The translations under genes and the position numbers were made by a program. Below are positions 60,460 to 61,275 of a DNA stretch of 61,275 nucleotides, in pieces. The stretch's first letter is position 1. The number at the start of each line of letters is the position of its first letter. Source of the DNA: Laribacter hongkongensis DSM 14985 (GTDB lineage Bacteria; Pseudomonadota; Gammaproteobacteria; Burkholderiales; Aquaspirillaceae); contig NZ_KE383998.1 in assembly GCF_000423285.1 (NCBI RefSeq), positions 38,540 to 99,814 of the forward strand, read 5' to 3'. The notes below the pieces were generated by a model that saw nothing but the letters and a program-made list of their open reading frames with translations, had not been told where the DNA came from and made no database searches.

Positions 60460-60492
60460 ACATGCCCTCGTTTGAGGGCATGTCTGTTTTTG
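60460..60492 (+). terminator. Rho-independent terminator of the nitronate monooxygenase gene
   Basis: ACATGCCCTC and GAGGGCATGT pair around GTTT and are followed by CTGTTTTTG. Confidence 0.9.
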
Positions 60493-60613
60493 TCTCCGGA
60501 AACTGTATTACCTGTCGCATCCCGGACGATCATCTGAGCAAACGTATCTGGAAACTGACCCTTGCCCGTGAGAGTTTGGGTCAGCTTCTGGCAACGCTCA
60601 AGGCCCAGTCAAA

Positions 60614-61275
60614 ATGATCGTCAAACTACACAAGCAGGCTCGCACCACGCCAGCCATCCGCAAATGGAAGCATCGCGAGAGTGTCGAGGATCGCTCCCAT
60701 CCCGCGCATCGTTTGCAGACCACGCTGACGCCGGCACAGGAACGCATCGCGGTCGAATTGCGCAAGATCCTGCGCCCGGGGCTGGATGACCTGCTGGTCG
60801 TCGTTCGCGAGTTCCTCAACCCGGCGGTACCCGTTCAGGCCTGGATTGTTGCTTGCGCCGGCATGACGTGGGCAGCCTGCGCGATCTGGAGCCTGCACCA
60901 GCCCGACTGGTGCGCAAGCCGTTCAAGGCATACGACCCCGGCTATTTCCACATTGACGTCAAATACCTGCCGCAGATGCCGGACGAGACGGCACGCCGCT
61001 ATCTGTTTGTGGCCATCGACCGGGCCACCCGCCGGGTCTTCGCGCAAATCAAACCCAACAAAACGGCCGCGGCGGCCAAGGCCTTTCTGAAAGCGCTGCA
61101 GAAGGTGGCGCCGTGCCACATCCAGACCATCCTGACCGATAACGGCAGCGAGTTCACCGACCGCCTGTTCAACCGGCAGAAGCAGGCCAGCGGCGAGCAT
61201 GAATTCGACCGGCTGTGTGCCGCGCTGGAGATTGAGCACCGGCTGACCAAACCACGCATGCCGCAGACGAACGGG
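60614..61275 (+). pseudogene. IS481-type transposase remnant, frameshifted, internally deleted and cut by the window edge
   Basis: The reading starts MIVKLHKQARTTPAIR and jumps directly to KWKHRESVEDRS, skipping the helix-turn-helix residues normally between RKEI and VRKWK in this family; the deletion is in frame. After NPAVP (about 60823-60838) one base is missing, and the sequence continues in another frame as SGLDCCLRRHDVGSLRDLEP. The DDE-type core follows: FHIDVKYLPQ with the first Asp, FVAIDRATRRVF, and TDNGSEFTDR with the second, to NG at the window end. The right end of the element and its repeats lie outside. The left inverted repeat is not clear. It cannot encode a working enzyme as read. 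Confidence 0.9.

Overview
The window is a dense, high-GC chromosomal stretch of a Gram-negative betaproteobacterium. The gene set, including PpsR/PpsA, an FbpABC-type iron importer, a uvrC-pgsA-tRNA-Gly cluster, OmpW, UbiD and RlhA, together with the wording of the proteins, suggests the Neisseriales (Laribacter/Chromobacterium-like). The species guess is inference. There are about 46 credible protein genes, one tRNA, one TPP riboswitch, one candidate small RNA, many Rho-independent terminators and one decayed insertion sequence at the right edge.

Layout. 1-4.2 kb: tRNA-Gly, pgsA and uvrC on the minus strand, then guaB with a clear sigma70 promoter. 4.3-7.8 kb: a cysteine-rich small protein, an Ala/Pro/acid-repeat lipoprotein, roxA, slyD and a DUF2325 protein. 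8-11.7 kb: an iron(III) ABC importer. 11.7-17.4 kb: the most unusual locus, a Fap-like functional-amyloid system. It has a divergent VpsR-type enhancer-binding protein, an exact sigma54 promoter, a Ser/Thr/Asn repeat protein, two further small secreted proteins, a periplasmic C39-type peptidase, and a convergent FapF-like coiled-coil/beta-barrel outer-membrane protein. 17.5-31.5 kb: rph, an EAL-CBS-GGDEF protein, rbgA, an orphan terminator preceded by an FNR-like box (candidate anaerobic small RNA), photolyase, an Old Yellow Enzyme, a SulP transporter, an acyltransferase, rlhA, a PAS-GGDEF cyclase and a DUF917 protein. 31.6-33.4 kb: a glycine-zipper protein, a two-cysteine periplasmic protein and an acyltransferase-3 membrane protein. 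33.5-38 kb: thiamin genes thiM-thiE-thiD-thiC behind a TPP riboswitch. 38-46.8 kb: a lipoprotein, an EamA exporter, ppsA, a di-haem peroxidase under a perfect FNR box, yqhD, ppsR and trpS. 46.8-52.4 kb: a dicarboxylate-type symporter and a polyamine ABC importer whose promoter spacer contains a G8 tract. 52.5-60.4 kb: a Cds1-like PLP enzyme, ompW, ubiD, a diaminopentanoate-dehydrogenase-like enzyme, a spermidine-synthase-like protein, ttcA and a nitronate monooxygenase. 60.6 kb to the end: an IS481-type transposase with two lesions.

How the parts fit. The amyloid locus reads as a self-contained regulator-promoter-fibre-protease-pore unit. Three of its secreted proteins share a C-terminal motif with conserved spacing, and one carries a double-glycine site next to a C39 peptidase gene. 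Two cyclic-di-GMP enzymes elsewhere in the window could feed a VpsR-like regulator. FNR-like boxes before the peroxidase, the candidate small RNA and possibly ompW point to oxygen-responsive regulation. The functional links between these regions are inferences from sequence only.
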